Positions 17,591-28,849 of a stretch of 64,000 bases of DNA are shown one piece after another (the first letter of the stretch is position 1; each line of letters begins with the position of its first letter). The stretch comes from Corythucha ciliata. Its lineage: Eukaryota > Arthropoda > Insecta > Hemiptera > Tingidae. Below the pieces are notes generated by a model that saw nothing but the letters and a program-made list of their open reading frames with translations, did no database searches and was not told the origin of the DNA. The DNA is taken from contig CM075937.1 in assembly GCA_038030265.1 (NCBI GenBank), forward strand, positions 37,304,198 to 37,368,197, given 5' to 3'. The translations under genes were made by a program, and so were the position numbers.

Positions 17591-19145
17591 TTGATCCACG
17601 CATTGGCGTTTTTCATCATTTTAAATAGCGAATGAGTGCATCTTGTCAATTTCGGCAGCGTATTTATCACTTTTTCTCAATTTTACCTGCGAATAATTAA
17701 CACCTTTTTTTCATACAAATGAGCGCTTTTATCAATTTTATTCGCGGATATTCTCAACTTGATCCGCGAATTGGCGTTTTTCTCTATTCTTGTAGCGATT
17801 TTAGCCTCTGTGACATGTTTTTTAATTTAGCTGGGAATGAGCGTTTTTTGTCAACGCTAACTGAAAATTTGCGCACTTTCTACATTTTGACCGTGAATTA
17901 GCGAATTTCTAAAAATGTATCCACGAATTATCGTATTTTTCTCTGTTATCGCAAGCAAATTAGTGCTTTTTCACAATTAGTGCGATTTTCCTCAATTTTA
18001 GTCACGAATTATAGCGCCTTTTTAGTTGCCGATTAGCACTTTCTCTCAATATTAGCTGCGAATCAACTTTTTTTTTCTCAATTTTAGCCGTGAATTAGCT
18101 TCTTCTTTTTTCAATTTGTGCTATGAATTTGCGCTTTTCCACAATTTTAGCCACAAAGTTGCTTTCAGACGCTGTCCATTGATGTATTCTAAAGCCTCGC
18201 ATTAGCGTTTTTCTTCATCATAGCTGTAAATTGGCTTTTCTCAATTTTAGCCGTCATTTAGTTTTTTTATTTTTAGCCGTTTACTATCGTTTTTTATTTA
18301 CTTTTGATTTGCGAATTAGCGCTTTTTAAATGTATTTGCTAATTGGAATTGTTTCTCGATTTCAGCAACGAATCAGCGCTGTTTCATGTTTTAGCCGCCA
18401 CTTTCTCTTAATTTTAGCCGTGAATAAACGTTTTTCAAAATTTTATCCGCGATGTTTTAATTTTAGATTTCAGTCGTGAATTAGTGTTTTGCCTTAATTT
18501 TACCGCTTGAGTTAGATTCTTCAATTTTTTCCAGTTTCTTAATTTTAGCCACAAAGTTGTCCTCGACGCCATGAATCATAATAGCGGAATAGCGTTTCCA
18601 TTCCACAATTGTAGTGCAGCGTCCTCTCCATAAACATATGTTTCAATGCAGAAAGGCCGGGTGGGTAAACTTACACCACCCGTAGTGTATTGCATTGAAT
18701 GGAACACGCCAATAGTGGTTCCTCAATTATAGTCGCGATTTTACAGTTTTTCATCATTGTAGCCGCAAATTGGAGTTTTTATCAATTTTAGACATGAATT
18801 AAGAAGTGAATTTTTCATTTTTAGCCGTTGATTTCCTTTTTCTATACCTTATCCGTGAATTAGCGTTTTTTCTCAGTTCTCCTGCTAATTATATAGATTT
18901 TTCTCAATGAATTATCGCTTTTTCCTAATCTTAGCCACTAAATATTAACTGGTGACAGTCGATCTCGGCCAGTATTCTCTCTGGGTGTTACGTTGTAGAG
19001 CCCTGAGGAAGGAAATAAATTATTCCGAAAGCTCGGCAAACAGTGGTTTGTGTTTTCTGTTGAAGGCCATCGTCCCAATATAAAATCAAGCTGACTAAAT
19101 ATTAAGTTTTTTTGTTTTCTTAATTTCAGCAATTGACGTTTTTCT
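17590..19145 (+). repeat. degenerate minisatellite family 1 array
   Basis: Units with TTTTCTCAATTTTAGCC and GAATTAGCG recur through 1.5 kb. The array is interrupted at 18949-19105 by an insertion with a 12-bp target duplication, and at about 18600-18715 by a short segment partly shared with 28861-28930. Confidence 0.85.
18949..19093. mobile_element. 145-bp insertion with 12-bp target duplication
   Basis: ACTAAATATTAA at 18937-18948 is repeated exactly at 19094-19105. The 145 bp between them do not look like the surrounding minisatellite. They contain CTGAGGA at 19003-19009, a GGAA/TTCC stem, and GAAA at 19027-19030, an arrangement like the core of hammerhead-type motifs in some retroelements. 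No open frame. Confidence 0.75.
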
Positions 19146-19505
19146 CTACATCACCTAGCTGGCAGATGGTGGTGCCGTCAGGTTTGACGAGGGGGGTTCT
19201 TATAGGCGTGGGTGGGTCCCTTTTAGGAGTCCCGCTACACCTCGTGAAAACCGTTTCGGCACCACTGGGACAGGGCCGGAGAAAAGGGTCCCCCTAACTT
19301 TTACCTATATAGATATTCAATTTAGTTTAATAAAGTTTTTTCAGGCTAACATCACTTTTCTTATGCGAGTGATTCTGTGACTGATAGTTTCCCCCTCCTT
19401 GTTACGGGGTTCGTAAAAAATATTTATACTTGTATTATGGCCGGTTCATCGATTTTAGGGCGGCTAGGCCTTTTGTTTCGGCTCTGTAGCAAACCAGATT
19501 AGAAA
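19146..19505. other. noncoding, nothing recognised
   Basis: No exon or repeat assigned. Confidence 0.35.
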
Positions 19506-19650
19506 TGGCGAGATTCGTGAGTTACGCCATCTTAAAGGCACAAAGGGTCAGTTTAGCCATTTTTAGGGCTCACATCGTTGGCATTTTAGCCATTTTCAGG
19601 GCCCAAATCGTTTGCAGTTGGCTAGTTTATAGTAAGTTTGACCTCCCCCC
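19505..19650. repeat. degenerate minisatellite family 3, short array
   Basis: Three to four units of about 40-50 bp with GTCAGTTTAGCCATTTT and AGGGC. The longer array is at 25330-26150. Confidence 0.6.
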
Positions 19651-21240
19651 CTCCCGTGAGAAGATGTAGCCTCAACAATGAACGCGTCGGACAATGATAG
19701 GGAGGAGGGGTTTCATCAAGGCTGCTCCGGGAGTGGACGGACCGGACCCGCGCAGGCTGTCGACCATAAAGACCCAAAAGGAATTTCTCCGAAATTATGA
19801 TAAAAAATTTGCAATTACGCGAATATTCAGCCAGGAAGCTTCCAATTTCATGAGTATTCGTCTGGATTTTGAGGCAGGATTTTGTAGTGCCCTAAAACAT
19901 AGCCCACATCATCGAAAATTGTGATTTCAGAAAAAAATTGTGCCCTGAAAGCAAAATGTGAAAATTCGCTGAGTCTCTGTTTCGACTTTGTTGCATCACA
20001 ATTGTTTCAATGCGATTGACTTATTAACTTAGATCCTACAGACTTCATACCCTCAGGCAGGAAGAGCTATTTGGTCCTGGTCTCACCTGGACGTCCAGAA
20101 GTCCAGAAGTCGGGCAATATGAGGCTGATGGGGCCAGGACCAAGTGAATTCGGTAGCTGATGGCCTGCATGGTTGAATTGGAGACTGTAGGTACTTTACA
20201 ATTTTATTGATTCACCGGTGGTTCTAACCCCCCCAACGTCATACGCGTTCATTAGTGGAAGCCGACGTTTAAAGTAAGACTGTATGAAAAAAAATACTAG
20301 GGGGCAAGACTATCTTAGTTTTCGATTCGATGTTCATTGTATCTTTCCGCCTAGCAGTTTTATCATAAATCCTCACTTTAAACGTTTGCTTTCGGGGCAC
20401 ATTTGCTTTTAAAAACTCACGATTTTCGTTGATCCGGGCGTTACAGACGACTGTTCAATGAAGTTTGGGGGTCATTAGAAAGCATAATTAATACGCAAGT
20501 TTTTTGATAACTTGCAGATTCGAAACGCGAATTCGGTGGGAGGGGGACATATTTTTAAAAAACCGCCCAAAAAATACCACCAGAAACCTTGAACTTTGAG
20601 CGAGGAAAAAGAGGGTTTCTAGTACTTTTCGTCAAAGAAGCCCGAAGTCCATTCTGAGAGATAATTTTCCTAGCTTTCAAAATGTATGGTAATTTCAAAA
20701 TTGTAATGGAGTGACAGCTGTGAAATCGTGAGTTTCTGCCAAAAAATCAGATTTTCAATGGAAATCACTCAAAAAATCATATCTCCTGAACAAGATATAA
20801 CGTCCGGGAAGGTCGCATTTAATTCCATTTTTCATGTAGTTTTACCCTAATTTTTTTGCAACACTACCAAAAATTCACCCTGTATAATAATATAATTAAA
20901 TAAGTAGGTATTCATATTTATTTATTTATTTATGGCCGTTTTCTTGTGAGCACATCTCGAAGAAATTAATTTAGCGGAACGAGCTTTAGCCCAACAATCA
21001 ATGGTCACAAGACGTCAGTCGGTAACGCATTTGAGCCAAATCGGTCGAGGGAGGGATAATAGGGCTTTCCCACCACAATTCACCAGTTGATTTTAGAAGC
21101 ATCATATTTGGTACGACTGTTTCACGTGAAGGTTGCCTTTGATTACCAATTTTAATTTTTTGAAAAAGTCCTACCGGGATGGAAAATCAAAAATATCGTT
21201 AAACTTCACCAGTTCATCCTAGTGCTCTCAAATTCGGCTC
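19651..21240. other. noncoding, nothing recognised
   Basis: A small palindromic stretch (TTGGTCCTGG with its reverse complement about 70 bp later) lies at 20070-20145. Otherwise no feature is supported. Confidence 0.35.
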
Positions 21241-21284
21241 AAAAAATTTAATGTAGCAAAGGCCTTCGAATCAGGGGCGTAGCT

Positions 21285-21430
21285 TTGACTTTAAATTTAA
21301 AATTTGGGTTTTAAAATTCGGCTTTGGCGTAAAATCGTCAGTTTTGAAGTAAAAAATTCTGTTATAAAGTGAACTCTTCAGTTTTAGGTTTAAAAAACGT
21401 CTGTTTTGAGTAGAAAATCGTTAGTTTTTT
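21285..21430. repeat. short degenerate repeat (TTTGAAGTAAAAAAT type)
   Basis: Units resembling GTCAGTTTTGAAGTAAAAA occur about four times with a spacing near 30-35 bp. It may be a fifth minisatellite type or a branch of family 3. Confidence 0.4.
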
Positions 21431-21951
21431 ACGTCTCTCAGACAAGACGTAGATGAAAAGTCGGACACCCAGTATTTGAGTGCCAACCCTTTCCTACAAG
21501 TACCGATTTATGGGGAAAACATTGACAGTTTTTGGACAGAAAATTAGGAATATGTAGAGGCTAAAACCGTAGGGTATTCATATACAAAATGAAATGCCTA
21601 AGTTCTCATTCAGATACAAAAATTTTGATTTTTTTTCTGTGAAGATTGTCGTTCCGATTTCCATTCTAGGCGGTTGCCTTCCCTGCCTACCTCTAAAAAC
21701 GGCTTTGACCCCAGGCATAGTACCACAGTTTTTCAAATGACGATGATGAAGAGCGTGCAATTTCAAAGTTAAAGTTGAAGTTATGTCGAGGACAACATTT
21801 TAAAAAGTGATTTCCAGATAATAAGAAGAAAAGAAATTCCACATTTGTAATTTTTTTCACGTTCCCGAAATAACTTCAAATCTGCCTTGAAATTTCACGC
21901 TCTTCCTTCGATTCATCTGAAAAAAAGCTTAAACCCGTTCACAAGCTCTAT

Positions 21952-22049
21952 GCTACGCGTCTGATGAGTCTATGCAGCCAAACAAAGGTATTCCCTCGAA
22001 AAATTGAGCTTTTTGTTAGGTTGTGTAGACTTCACAGACGCACAGCATA
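21952..22049. mobile_element. 98-bp foldback MITE, copy 1
   Basis: The left arm TGCTACGCGTCTGATGAGTC and the right arm, read in reverse complement as TGCTGTGCGTCTGTGAAGTC, form an imperfect hairpin. A second copy of the same design is at 28746-28846. Confidence 0.6.
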
Positions 22050-22724
22050 ATTTATGGTTTGCGAACGGAAATGGTCTTGGCCGTGTCCATATTGGATAAA
22101 TACCTTCCAATATTAATTAATTTCTAGCATTACCTAGATATTAATCAACTGGAAATTGAATCGCACTGTAAGATATTTGGCAAATATTGACGCGTGTGCG
22201 GCCTCTCCTTCTATCACTTCCCCGCCACGAAAAACGCAAGTCTACATAATGAACGTACATCAACACCACCAATGGACTGAACTGAAAATAGTTGAATAAA
22301 GAAATAAATAAATCCAGTCTATGTAGAAGAAAACGAACACTCTCGTGCATTCTGCTGGTGTTAAAGACAATCAAGTTCCCATAGAGAGTTTTCTTCACAA
22401 TAACAGGGAATAGAATACAAATTAAAAGTCAAATTTTCCTTCGTTTTTACTCATAACATTTACAAGTTAACTTGCAAGTTGAAAAACATTTGCATTCACA
22501 TTCATCTATGAACCTTCTAATGCGTAACTAACTAATACTGAAAGCGTAACGTCTCGATTGAGTATTCAATAAATTAATTTGGTAGGTACAAAAAATATAC
22601 TTGAATCGTTGGATACGTTTGTTTTCCTGTATATGATTGAGTACTTAAATAATAACTAAAATTATTATGAAATTGCAGTGAAACTCGGTAAACTGGCCTC
22701 TAGTCTAATATTGACAACAAGATT
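22050..22724. other. noncoding, probably 3' UTR or intron near the zinc-finger exon
   Basis: No coding exon recognised. Part of it lies directly 3' of the minus-strand zinc-finger exon and may be its untranslated region. Confidence 0.35.
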
Positions 22725-22978
22725 TCACTCCATGTTCGAATCGGAGAATGCCTGGTCGCAAGAGATTTTACTGTTTTCAAAGCCACTCACCGAAAAGTCG
22801 AAGACCGAATGAATCTGAGCGAGGTGCATCTTGAGGCTTCCCTTCTGTTTGAATTTTTTAAAACAAACGATGCACTCGAATTGCGGATTGACACCGCAAA
22901 TGTACCGTTTGTGAGCGTTTAACGAGCTCGTCGTTTGGTACACTTTGAAGCAGCGGTCACAGATGAGCGGCTTAAAGT
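22725..22978 (-). CDS. C2H2 zinc-finger terminal exon, longitudinals-lacking-like
   Basis: The exon starts after a TGCAG acceptor (22979-22981) and runs 254 bp to a stop. It encodes two zinc fingers. The first has CDRCFKVYQ with a final cysteine in place of the second histidine (HKRYIC); the second is C-x2-C-x12-H-x4-H (CIVCFKKFKQKGSLKMHLAQIH region, residues about 33-58). The linker CGVNPQFEC is typical of alternative 3' exons of arthropod BTB zinc-finger genes such as lola, where one BTB exon is spliced to many such terminal exons. No BTB exon or sister zinc-finger exon is seen here, so the gene must extend upstream (higher coordinates), possibly beyond the window. The 26 residues after the fingers are of unknown function. 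Confidence 0.8.
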
Positions 22979-22981
22979 CTG

Positions 22982-24114
22982 CATTGAGGCACAAACAAAC
23001 ATAATTAATATATCCACTTTTGGGGCATTTCATAAAGGTGGAAATAAGAAAAAAAGCAATCCATAGGTGGATAGAGGTGCTTATGTGGTTCAATAGGTAA
23101 ATCGAAAAACTGGAATTAAAGAAGAAATAATTCAATAAACGCAAGGATTCGGCAAGGAACAACTTTGTAGAAAATATTTATTACTTCTCATGTATTTATA
23201 AAAACAAAAAGTTTAAAATAGTACAAAAAGTGAATGCCAAGCAGAATTTTCACTATCATTAAAATACGTGAGTAAACAAATAAACAGACAGAAACCACTG
23301 TGCCGGTGTTCATAGGCGGGAGCTATCGAGTTGGCCGACAAGCCACTGTTTTGGTCCTCCGGAAGTTTAGAACATGGAATCCAGAATCATTCAATATCTT
23401 TTGAATTCGAATTCATACCTTCCCAAGTGGGAACAAAGCCATTCAAAAGTAGTTATGATGAGACTGATTCGACAGAGAACTATTATTGTTATTTATAGAC
23501 GAGATAAGTAACGCGATTCCTTCAGTTCAATGAGACCGATCGTAGTCTTCTCTGTGAGAGGAACGTTGGAAGATTAAGGCAGTACTTCGTTCATAACTTC
23601 AGTATTAGTCGGCAAGCCGCAAAACAAGAATAATAAAATTTAAAAAAATCAGAACTTACCAAATCTTCAACGTTCAAACGTCTGTGGACTTACTCATGGA
23701 GACATTTTCCAATTCTCGATACCATGCAATGAAAACACTTATTCATAGAAAACTGCAACCCAAGCCAAAGAAGAAACAATTGTTCCCTGAAAAACAGAAG
23801 AAAATAAAAGAAATAGCAAAACAAACTTAAGTCCTTTGAAAGTGAAGGTTTACTTTTGGTTCACTTGTTAAAGTTTTTAGCGGCATCGAACAACGCAGAC
23901 TCCGACTTAAGTTTTTAAGTTCAAACTTGAAAATGATGTAACCGTATTCTCGGTACGGTGCGTTCTCAACGAAACCATTTCAATGAAAAGTCATTCAAGG
24001 CAGAGGGAAACCAATCAGACATCCGAATGAAACACACACTTTTCTATAGGAAAACTGCGTTTTGTTATAGCTTACCTACCATGATTACAATTTCAATAAG
24101 TTTCACTATTTTAA

Positions 24115-24146
<32 letters not shown>

Positions 24147-24540
24147 GAGAGAGAGACAGAAACAAAACAAGCAAACAACAAAGTGTCATTGATTTGTGCA
24201 GTTTCCTTCAGTAACGATTTTCTCTCATCCTATGAAGATTCACTATGGTCCTCCGAATACGAATAAAAAACCATTTGATACGTTACCCCCCCCCCTTCCA
24301 CCCGGTCAGTCAATTAATAAAAACATAACAAAACCAGTAGCTTTATCAGCGCATTATTATGCATTGACAAAAATGATTTCGAGCCTATAAAATAAATCAA
24401 ACACTGCTCTAGGGTCGCACGGATTTGGAAACTGCACCAACGGTTTGTCTAATTGGCTCGTTTAAATTTCGTCGGATCCCCGTGTCAAAAAAGCCACAGA
24501 TTCGCGGTTCTGTCCGATTTTCTGGTCCATTTTAACCAGC
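22982..24540. other. noncoding, nothing recognised apart from a microsatellite
   Basis: No other zinc-finger exon or BTB exon was found. An (AG)n microsatellite is at about 24115-24141. Confidence 0.4.
24115..24141. repeat. (AG)n microsatellite
   Basis: Thirteen uninterrupted AG dinucleotides, with further AG-rich sequence to about 24156. Confidence 0.95.
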
Positions 24541-24549
24541 CTCAGCTAA

Positions 24550-24960
24550 CAACGGCCCAATAAGGGGGTCGTCGGCGATGAAAATCCCGTCCTGCGAATT
24601 TTTTTTTAACGTACTGACTCCATGAAATTGCTTTTTCAATGGGTCAGCAGCGCGATATTTTAGTTTTTAAGCAGTGTAAACCGTGATATTGCTGTTTCGG
24701 ACAAGAATGGGCCGACCCTGCGAGATTTTGCTTTTGAAAAGTGCCAGACCCCCGAAATTGCTCTTTTGAAATGAGCTAACCTCGCGAAATCAACAGTGTG
24801 ACATATGTATGTGAAACAGGGGCAACCATACGAAATGAATTTTTATTTAGATGCGATTTTTTGTTTTTAATGCGACAGAGGCGAAATTTCGTTATATGAA
24901 TAATTAGCCAAAACCGGGAAATTGCGACCTTTGAGTGCCAACCAAATCCATGAACTCCAT
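24550..24960. repeat. degenerate minisatellite family 2
   Basis: Diverged units with CCGCGAAATTG or CGAGATTTTG followed by T-rich sequence and GAGCCA or a related stretch, spaced about 35-45 bp. Confidence 0.65.
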
Positions 24961-25329
24961 GAGTTGGAGTCGGGGGTTTTACGTTGGCTCCGGTATTTCG
25001 CTAAAGGCGAAGAAATCGTGAAATCCAAAAAATATTGCCTCCAGCCATAGTAAATGCAATAGTAAATTCACGCCATAAATGACCTGTTCAGCCGCGTGCC
25101 TGCGATCAATCCGAAACTGTTAATTTCGTAGCTCAACAATATGTTTAGCTGTTAAAACTGTTACTTGCACACGAAAATTCCAGGCAGTACGCCATATTAA
25201 CTTTGCCACTCGAAACAACCCAGTCATATTGAGCACGAAACGTTACACTTATTACATCAGCCAAAGAACTGGCATACAACCTCACAAAGACTCAGTATGT
25301 TTGATTTTTTGATGCGAATAGTTAATTAT

Positions 25330-26150
25330 TCTTTTAAGGGCGCAAATACCCAGTTTGGCCACTTTTTTCCGCGCAGCAAGTCATTATAATAGTACTTATG
25401 AATTGTCAATTAAGCCAACTGCAAGGCGCAAATTGTCAGTTAGGCTCTTTTTGGGGCACGAATCGTCTACAGTTTAGCCATTTTTACCGCGCTGAGGCTC
25501 AGTTTGGCCATTTATTCTGAAGCACGAATGGTAAGTTTCACCATTTCCCAGGCATGGTCCGTTTAGCCATTTTCAGGGCGTGATTAGCCAGTCAAGCAAT
25601 TTCATAGCGCGAGAGTAGTCAGTTTAACCAATAACCAGTCCTTAGGACGTGCGTGTAACCAACACTGAGGGGTCGATCAGTTGGCCAGGTAAGGACGGCC
25701 CATGTTTGGTGCGCAAATGCCAGTGGTCGTCAGTGGATTCGTCAATTTAGGCATCTCTAAGGCATGAACGCTCAGTTTTGAAAATTTGTCATATTTGACA
25801 GCGATGGTCGATATTGCCATTTTTAGGACAGGAATAATCAATGAATTTTCAGTTCGTACCCTCAATTTAACCATTATAGATAGCGTAGAGTTGGTTTTGA
25901 CAGTTTTAGAGCATTATCACTTTTTTACGGCAATTTTCACGGTGAAAACTGTCAGTATGGTCATTTCTAGGGCGTGAACCGTCAGTATGATATTTTCAGG
26001 TCACGAATACATAATTTTAGTCAATTATAATAGAACTTATAAATTGACCCAGTTTAGTCAATTTCAGGGCACGAATCATCAGTTTATTCATTTTTGGAGC
26101 TGTTAAAGTCAGTTTAGCTACTTTGAGAGTGAAAATTATCACTTTCACCT
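25330..26150. repeat. degenerate minisatellite family 3, main array
   Basis: Units of about 36-40 bp with core GTCAGTTTAGCCATTTT followed by AGGGCACGAAT. At least 18 diverged units are recognisable. Short open frames within it are by-products. Confidence 0.75.
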
Positions 26151-26197
26151 TTTAGGCCAGTAAAATTAAATCAAATAGAGGGGGGCCTATCGAAATA

Positions 26198-27490
26198 ATT
26201 ACGGGCAAGTTGGAAACCAATTAAATACCTTCAAGAGGTCCTAGAGAGGTGTCATCGAAGTTTGTGCAGTCAGAAACCTTGACCTTTCCTTTTGGTAGCC
26301 AAAAAATCTTTAAATTTTGGGATTTGTCAACGTATTTTGCAAATATCTCGAAAACGGTCCATCGTAGAGTTAAGAACACCCTATACTCAATTAAAGAATT
26401 TTGAATTATCCGTCGATTGAAAAAAAAAAATATTGATGTCATTGATTATTCTAATTTTTACGGCCGACCAAACGTGTCATATCTTTCTTCTTTATTTTTT
26501 CAAAAAGCCTCATGAACCATTCTTATAAGAGGTGAATCTTTACAGAATTTATATAAATCGATGCCCCCCTCCTTAAGAATCATTCTCCACCCAGATTTGT
26601 AAAAGTTCTACGTATTTCAAGCGGTAATATTTCAGATACTTTCCCCTAAAACTAGTGAAATTTGCTGCCATCCTTCTTCACTTTGTAACCAGGTGTGTGC
26701 CTTCTTCCCGCCCTGGCTGGACACCCTTTAGGGCGCAGTACCAGGAATGCCGGAGGACGTGGCCGGGAAGTGACCCGGCACATGCAAGACCTGGTTATCT
26801 TCGCCTCACTCTCGGTCAGCCATAACAGCCAGTCAAACCTGGCACGTTACCGGTGTGAACCCCTTCCGCTTGGCGCTGGGGAGTTTTACAGGTTGCAAAG
26901 AGAGGCGAAAAGTGATACCCTTATGTGGGTGGAAGAGGTACCGGATTTCACTTTGTAACCAGGTACCAGGTTATTTTGACGCCCTTAATGCGTTCAGATA
27001 ATAACTTACAGTAGTACACAAAAATGTGGTGCGCTCAATTCACTTAGTCTGCCTCTCAGTGGCTGAATCTGAGCGGAGAATGATTTTTATTGGAAGGGGG
27101 CATCGATTTATACAAATTCTGTCAAGTTTCACCTCACAAATCATTCAACAACTTCTCAACAAATCTTCACAAGAATGGTTCAAGAGCCTTTTTGAAAAAA
27201 GAAGAAAAATGGCATATTTGATCGGACGTAAAATTTGTAATAATCAACCGATATCAATATTTTTTTTCAATCGACGGAGAATATAATCCTCTATAACTGA
27301 GTATAGGGTGTTCTTAACTCTACGATGCACCGTTTTCGAGCAATTCGCAAAAAACTTAAGACAACCCCCAAAATTTCGAGGTTTTTTGGCTACCAAAGCG
27401 AAAGCTCAAGTATTCTGACTGCACAAACTTGGATGGCACCTCTCTAGGACCTCTTGAATGTATTTAATTGGTTTCCAGCTTGCCCGTAAT
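26198..27490. mobile_element. 1.3-kb foldback element with long inverted arms
   Basis: ATTACGGGCAAG at 26198 is matched by the reverse complement ending at 27490. The arms continue imperfectly inwards for about 380 bp each, with shared blocks CCAATTAAATACCTTCAAGA, AGAGTTAAGAACACCCTATA and GGGGCATCGATTTATA. No long open frame. No clear target duplication was seen. A 270-bp segment flanked by an 18-bp direct repeat sits in the middle. Confidence 0.85.
26695..26946. mobile_element. insertion between 18-bp direct repeats
   Basis: TTCACTTTGTAACCAGGT at 26677-26694 is repeated exactly at 26947-26964. The 252 bp between are GC-richer than the surrounding foldback element. The structure fits an insertion with target duplication or a tandem duplication of part of the element centre. 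Confidence 0.7.
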
Positions 27491-27875
27491 GAGGAAGTTT
27501 CATGGGTCAGAACTTATTCATAAATCTATTTTTTAAGGTTTATTTATGCTAAAATAGAGCATAAATCGTGATCCGTTCGTAAAATTATCCAACAGTTAAT
27601 AAATACGCGATTTTTGAAGTTTTAGGTCATTTCAAACACGCCAGCTAGCATGTTTGTGTCATATGCGCCTTCCGAAAAAAAAGTCGCCTGTAACGTAGCT
27701 GACGGAGAGCGGTTTGTTGTGTTTCTTTGCCTTACTTTCTACAAGAGCTCTCCAATAATAAAATAATGGAGGATAAACAGATGAGCTATTTAGAGGCATG
27801 AAAAGGACAGAGAATACAAGGGATATTACGTTGCGGAAAATGTTCGTTTTGGCGGGATTTCAAATATGCCAACTT
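27491..27875. other. noncoding, nothing recognised
   Basis: No supported feature. Confidence 0.35.
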
Positions 27876-27879
27876 TTGT

Positions 27880-28100
27880 TTAAAAACCCCGCGAAACTGG
27901 GGTTTTTAGTGACTTATCCCCAGAAATTGTTGTTTTTTTGTGACTTTAGCCCGCTAAATTGGTATTTGAGTGAGCCAATTGACCTATGTGTACAGAATGA
28001 TGAAAATTGGTTTCCAGTGCCAAATCCGCGAGAATGATTTTTCCAGGAATAAACCCTCCAACTTTGTTTTTTGCGTAATCCAAATTCGCGAAATCTGTTT
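27880..28100. repeat. degenerate minisatellite family 2
   Basis: Units with CCGCGAAACTGGGGTTTTT, GCTAAATTGG and GAGCCAA, about 35 bp apart. The overlapping open frames are not supported as genes. Confidence 0.6.
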
Positions 28101-28139
28101 TTTGATAATACATACATACAATAAATCGTAGCCGCAGGA

Positions 28140-28310
28140 GACAACGTTGTCAAGTCTTCCGTCGTCGAGGTGGGCCATCGGCGGACCGGTTTCGACTGCT
28201 CGGCATCTTCAAAAACTGTTTCAACAGTGAAATTGAACGCTGAAGATGGTGAGTAGCCGAAACCGGTCCGTCGATGACGCGCCTCGACGAAGGAAGACTG
28301 ACAACGTAGG
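28140..28310. mobile_element. foldback with CTGAAGA...GAAACCGGTC arms
   Basis: The left arm (ACAACGTTGTC, GTCTTCC, GTCGAGG, GGACCGGTTTCG) and the right arm (CGAAACCGGTCC, CCTCGACG, GGAAGAC, ACAACGT) are inverted over about 65 bp each. The right arm contains CTGAAGA at 28240-28246 and GAAA at 28259-28262 separated by a short GG...CC stem. Confidence 0.75.
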
Positions 28311-28379
28311 CTCACGATACGGCTTCGATTTTTTGCACGCATAACCTACTAACCCTCGTAGTTTAAGCGCTTCCACTAA

Positions 28380-28620
28380 CAATTTTAATTTTATTTTTTG
28401 AGATCCCAACCCACAAGATTGTGTTTTTCAAGGGATAAACACCGTGAAATGGGGTTTTTGCTCGAGCAAAATTACCCGCGAAATGGGTTTTTTGAATAAC
28501 CCATCTTCACGATTTATGTTTTTTGAAAAGTGAAACGCGCTAAATTGTTGTTTTATTATTATTTACGAAACACCACGAGAATGGGTTTTTCACGAATCCT
28601 TACACGTAAAATTGGTTCTA
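28380..28620. repeat. degenerate minisatellite family 2
   Basis: Units with CCCGCGAAATGGGTTTTTTG and related forms, about 35-40 bp apart. Confidence 0.65.
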
Positions 28621-28745
28621 TTCATAGCATTCTCCCTCCACCGTCGTCACCGTATTTGCCTTTATTACAGCAAATTAAAAAAAGGGTAGCCTGTCGTCGG
28701 ACAAAAAATCGTGGGCCAATAGATTTTAGGACCCCTTAGTAAGGT

Positions 28746-28846
28746 TCATGTATGCGTTCTGTGGATTGTGTGCAACCAAATAAATTTATTGCCTTGAGAA
28801 ATGAAGCACTTTGATAGGTTGCATAGATTCAACAGACGCATAGCAC
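28746..28846. mobile_element. foldback MITE, copy 2
   Basis: GTATGCGTTCTGTGGATTGT and its imperfect reverse complement ending ACAGACGCATAGC bound an element of about 100 bp. Same family as 21952-22049. Confidence 0.55.
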
Positions 28847-28849
28847 AGA

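Noticed and set aside
26695..26958. 87-codon plus frame as a gene
   Set aside because: It coincides with the insertion between 18-bp direct repeats and has no recognisable domain.
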